From contig CAAGHX010000059.1 of assembly GCA_900769745.1 (NCBI GenBank), positions 1 through 34,930 on the forward strand: a DNA stretch of 34,930 bases. Reading direction: 5' to 3'. Position 1 is the stretch's first letter. The number at the start of each line of letters is the position of its first letter. Source of the DNA: an uncultured Alistipes sp. (GTDB taxonomy: Bacteria > Bacteroidota > Bacteroidia > Bacteroidales > Rikenellaceae). The notes beneath the pieces are model-generated. The model saw only the letters and a list, made by a program, of their open reading frames with translations. It had not been told where the DNA came from and did not search any database. Of this stretch, positions 33,684 through 34,930 are shown piece by piece. A program made the translations under genes and the position numbers.

Positions 33684-34808
33684 CTATTTCATTGCCTCGC
33701 CCAGAAGGTCGATGCCCTTCAGGATTTTCTGCAGCACCTCCTCATCATCGACCGAGGTCAGCCAAGTGGCCATCATAAATCCCATAAGGCGATTCTTCGA
33801 GATATTCTCGCGGCCGAAAGTCACAAGTTTACCCATCACATCATCAGCCTTGAGGCCCAACTCGCGGCGCTTCCAGCCCACCCAGTTTGTTCCGCAAGGC
33901 ACCTGGTCGAAGCCAGCCTCGTCCAGCTTGATAAATGCCTTCAGGATTCGGGCATCGGTCGTAGGGTTTGCCTCGATGTCGAAGCCGCCGTTCTGCTGGT
34001 CGTAGTACCAATTCTGCTGGATAACACTCTTGGGGCAACGCTCATAGAAATCCTCAGAGTTCCAGCAATAGTCGCTCCACATCCAGGGGCGTGCGCCATG
34101 CTTCTCGACCTCGCGAACGATGTGGTAGAAGTCCTGCCACCAGAACTCGCCCATACGAGAACATACATACTGAGCCTTCTGACGCTGCAGGAAGTCGAGG
34201 CGCTCCTCATCCATACCAATATGGAAGAATCTTGGGTGACCAAAAATCTCCACCACGTCGCTGATAACCTCCTCGCACATACGGTAGTAGGGCTTCGACG
34301 AAATCATATGGGTGTAGTCGCCCATCCAGCCATTGTGAGCAGTCGAGAAGTTGAGCTTAGGCACAGCCTCGATACCGCGCTCGTTCATATATTTTATCTC
34401 CTCACGCATGGTCTCCACGCTCCACGTGCCCTCCACTGCCAACTCGGGGTGGCTGGGATAGAAGAGACCCTCGCCCAAATCGATGACAATCATATTTATG
34501 CCAGCCTTTGCTGCGTGGTCAACAATCTTGCGCCAGATATCTACTGTGCAGACGATTTTGTATTTGGGCTTACGGTTCATAGACTCGGCGCTCTCGGGAG
34601 CAGGCGCACCCATCATCTCGGTTGGATAGTCGCACCACATATTACGACCCAGGTGGAGCAACACCGAACGGATATCGCCCAACTCAGCAGCAACACTCTG
34701 TGGAGCAATCTTTGAGATTCGGCTTCTCTTCTGCTGTGTACAACTTACGCCAACGCCAAGCGCAGCCAGCCCGACGGCTGTCTGGTAGATAAAATCTTTT
34801 CTATTCAT
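33684..34808 (-). CDS. Lipoprotein with GH20-like TIM-barrel catalytic motif
   Basis: A 374-residue protein from ATG 34808. An upstream in-frame start at 34862 would run through the tRNA-Ser terminator. The N-terminus NRKDFIYQTAVGLAALGVGVSC looks like a signal with a lipobox ending at Cys23. The following barrel has GINMIVIDLGEGLFY, MREEIKYMNERGIEAVPKLNFST and FFHIGMDEERLDF. HIGMDEE matches the Asp-Glu catalytic pair (HIGGDE) of GH20 beta-N-acetylhexosaminidases, here Asp200-Glu201. Lacking the usual GH20 N-terminal domain and being short, it is a relative rather than a standard hexosaminidase. Its place beside the nag operon, on the opposite strand, supports an amino-sugar substrate. Activity is inferred. 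Confidence 0.75.
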   Translation of the reverse strand: MNRKDFIYQTAVGLAALGVGVSCTQQKRSRISKIAPQSVAAELGDIRSVLLHLGRNMWCDYPTEMMGAPAPESAESMNRKPKYKIVCTVDIWRKIVDHAAKAGINMIVIDLGEGLFYPSHPELAVEGTWSVETMREEIKYMNERGIEAVPKLNFSTAHNGWMGDYTHMISSKPYYRMCEEVISDVVEIFGHPRFFHIGMDEERLDFLQRQKAQYVCSRMGEFWWQDFYHIVREVEKHGARPWMWSDYCWNSEDFYERCPKSVIQQNWYYDQQNGGFDIEANPTTDARILKAFIKLDEAGFDQVPCGTNWVGWKRRELGLKADDVMGKLVTFGRENISKNRLMGFMMATWLTSVDDEEVLQKILKGIDLLGEAMK

Positions 34809-34837
34809 ATGTGAAAGTTTTAGGTTTAGCAGTATAT

Positions 34838-34868
34838 AAAAACAAAGGAGTGCTATCAGCACTCCTTT
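34838..34868 (-). terminator. Terminator of tRNA-Ser
   Basis: AAAGGAGTGC (34844-34853) pairs with GCACTCCTTT (34859-34868) around a 5-base loop. The A run at 34838-34842 gives a T run on the minus strand. It is seven bases past the tRNA end. Confidence 0.88.
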
Positions 34869-34875
34869 ATGTTTC

Positions 34876-34930
<55 letters not shown>

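Noticed and set aside
34809..34862. Upstream start for the GH20-like lipoprotein
   Set aside because: The extension would be encoded by the tRNA-Ser terminator hairpin and would bury the signal peptide.

Overview
The window looks like a chromosome segment of a gut-type member of the order Bacteroidales, possibly near Alistipes/Rikenellaceae (inference, not proven). The evidence is a type V (FimA/Mfa-type) fimbrial operon of lipoproteins, promoter-like sites of the Bacteroidetes form TTTG-N19-21-TAnnTTTG, weak or absent Shine-Dalgarno sequences, an FHS-family sugar transporter, many exported Gfo/Idh/MocA oxidoreductases, and a TrpB2-type tryptophan synthase beta chain. I see no transposase, integrase, CRISPR array or phage gene. 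Most of the window reads as ordinary chromosome with an accessory surface-structure locus.

Layout. (1) 1-1064: the 3' end of a trpB2 gene on the + strand, then back-to-back terminators that separate it from the fimbrial operon. (2) 1087-12168, minus strand: a fimbrial locus read from right to left. The order is a DUF3575 outer-membrane protein, an OmpA/DUF3868/TPR protein, the major fimbrillin, an internal terminator, a FimB/Mfa2-like anchor, then three progressively larger accessory or tip lipoproteins. (3) 12169-12992: an AT-rich intergenic region of about 820 bases with a probable fimbrial promoter, a long leader, an 11-base C tract and several TGCATA inverted repeats. (4) 13059-15099, minus strand: mannonate dehydratase and an SDR mannonate oxidoreductase, a hexuronate-catabolic pair. 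(5) 15414-19476, + strand, divergent from the uxu pair: an exported Gfo/Idh/MocA oxidoreductase and a secreted HEAT-repeat/DUF1080 fusion, with strongly biased codon use. (6) 19780-25229, + strand: a complete tripartite RND efflux operon (adaptor, pump, TolC-like channel). (7) 25471-25542: tRNA-Glu(CTC) with promoter and terminator, followed by a large hairpin and a heptamer repeat. (8) 25909-27748, + strand: a GH39-like secreted glycosidase and a rhodanese lipoprotein. (9) 27884-33577, + strand: an amino-sugar operon of an FHS-family transporter, nagA, nagB and two exported Gfo/Idh/MocA oxidoreductases. (10) 33684-34808, minus strand: a lipoprotein with a GH20-like catalytic motif. (11) The 3' part of a tRNA-Ser gene, cut by the window end.

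How the genes may work together. The fimbrial genes form one surface-assembly system. The rest of the protein-coding content is mostly carbohydrate processing: hexuronate breakdown, GlcNAc-6-phosphate breakdown, and two or three extracytoplasmic oxidoreductase modules that may act on glycosides outside the cytoplasm. The most interesting candidates are the exported oxidoreductase plus HEAT-DUF1080 pair, which fits a 3-keto-glycoside route; the exported oxidoreductases attached to the nag operon beside a GH20-like lipoprotein; and the regulatory architecture of the fimbrial locus.
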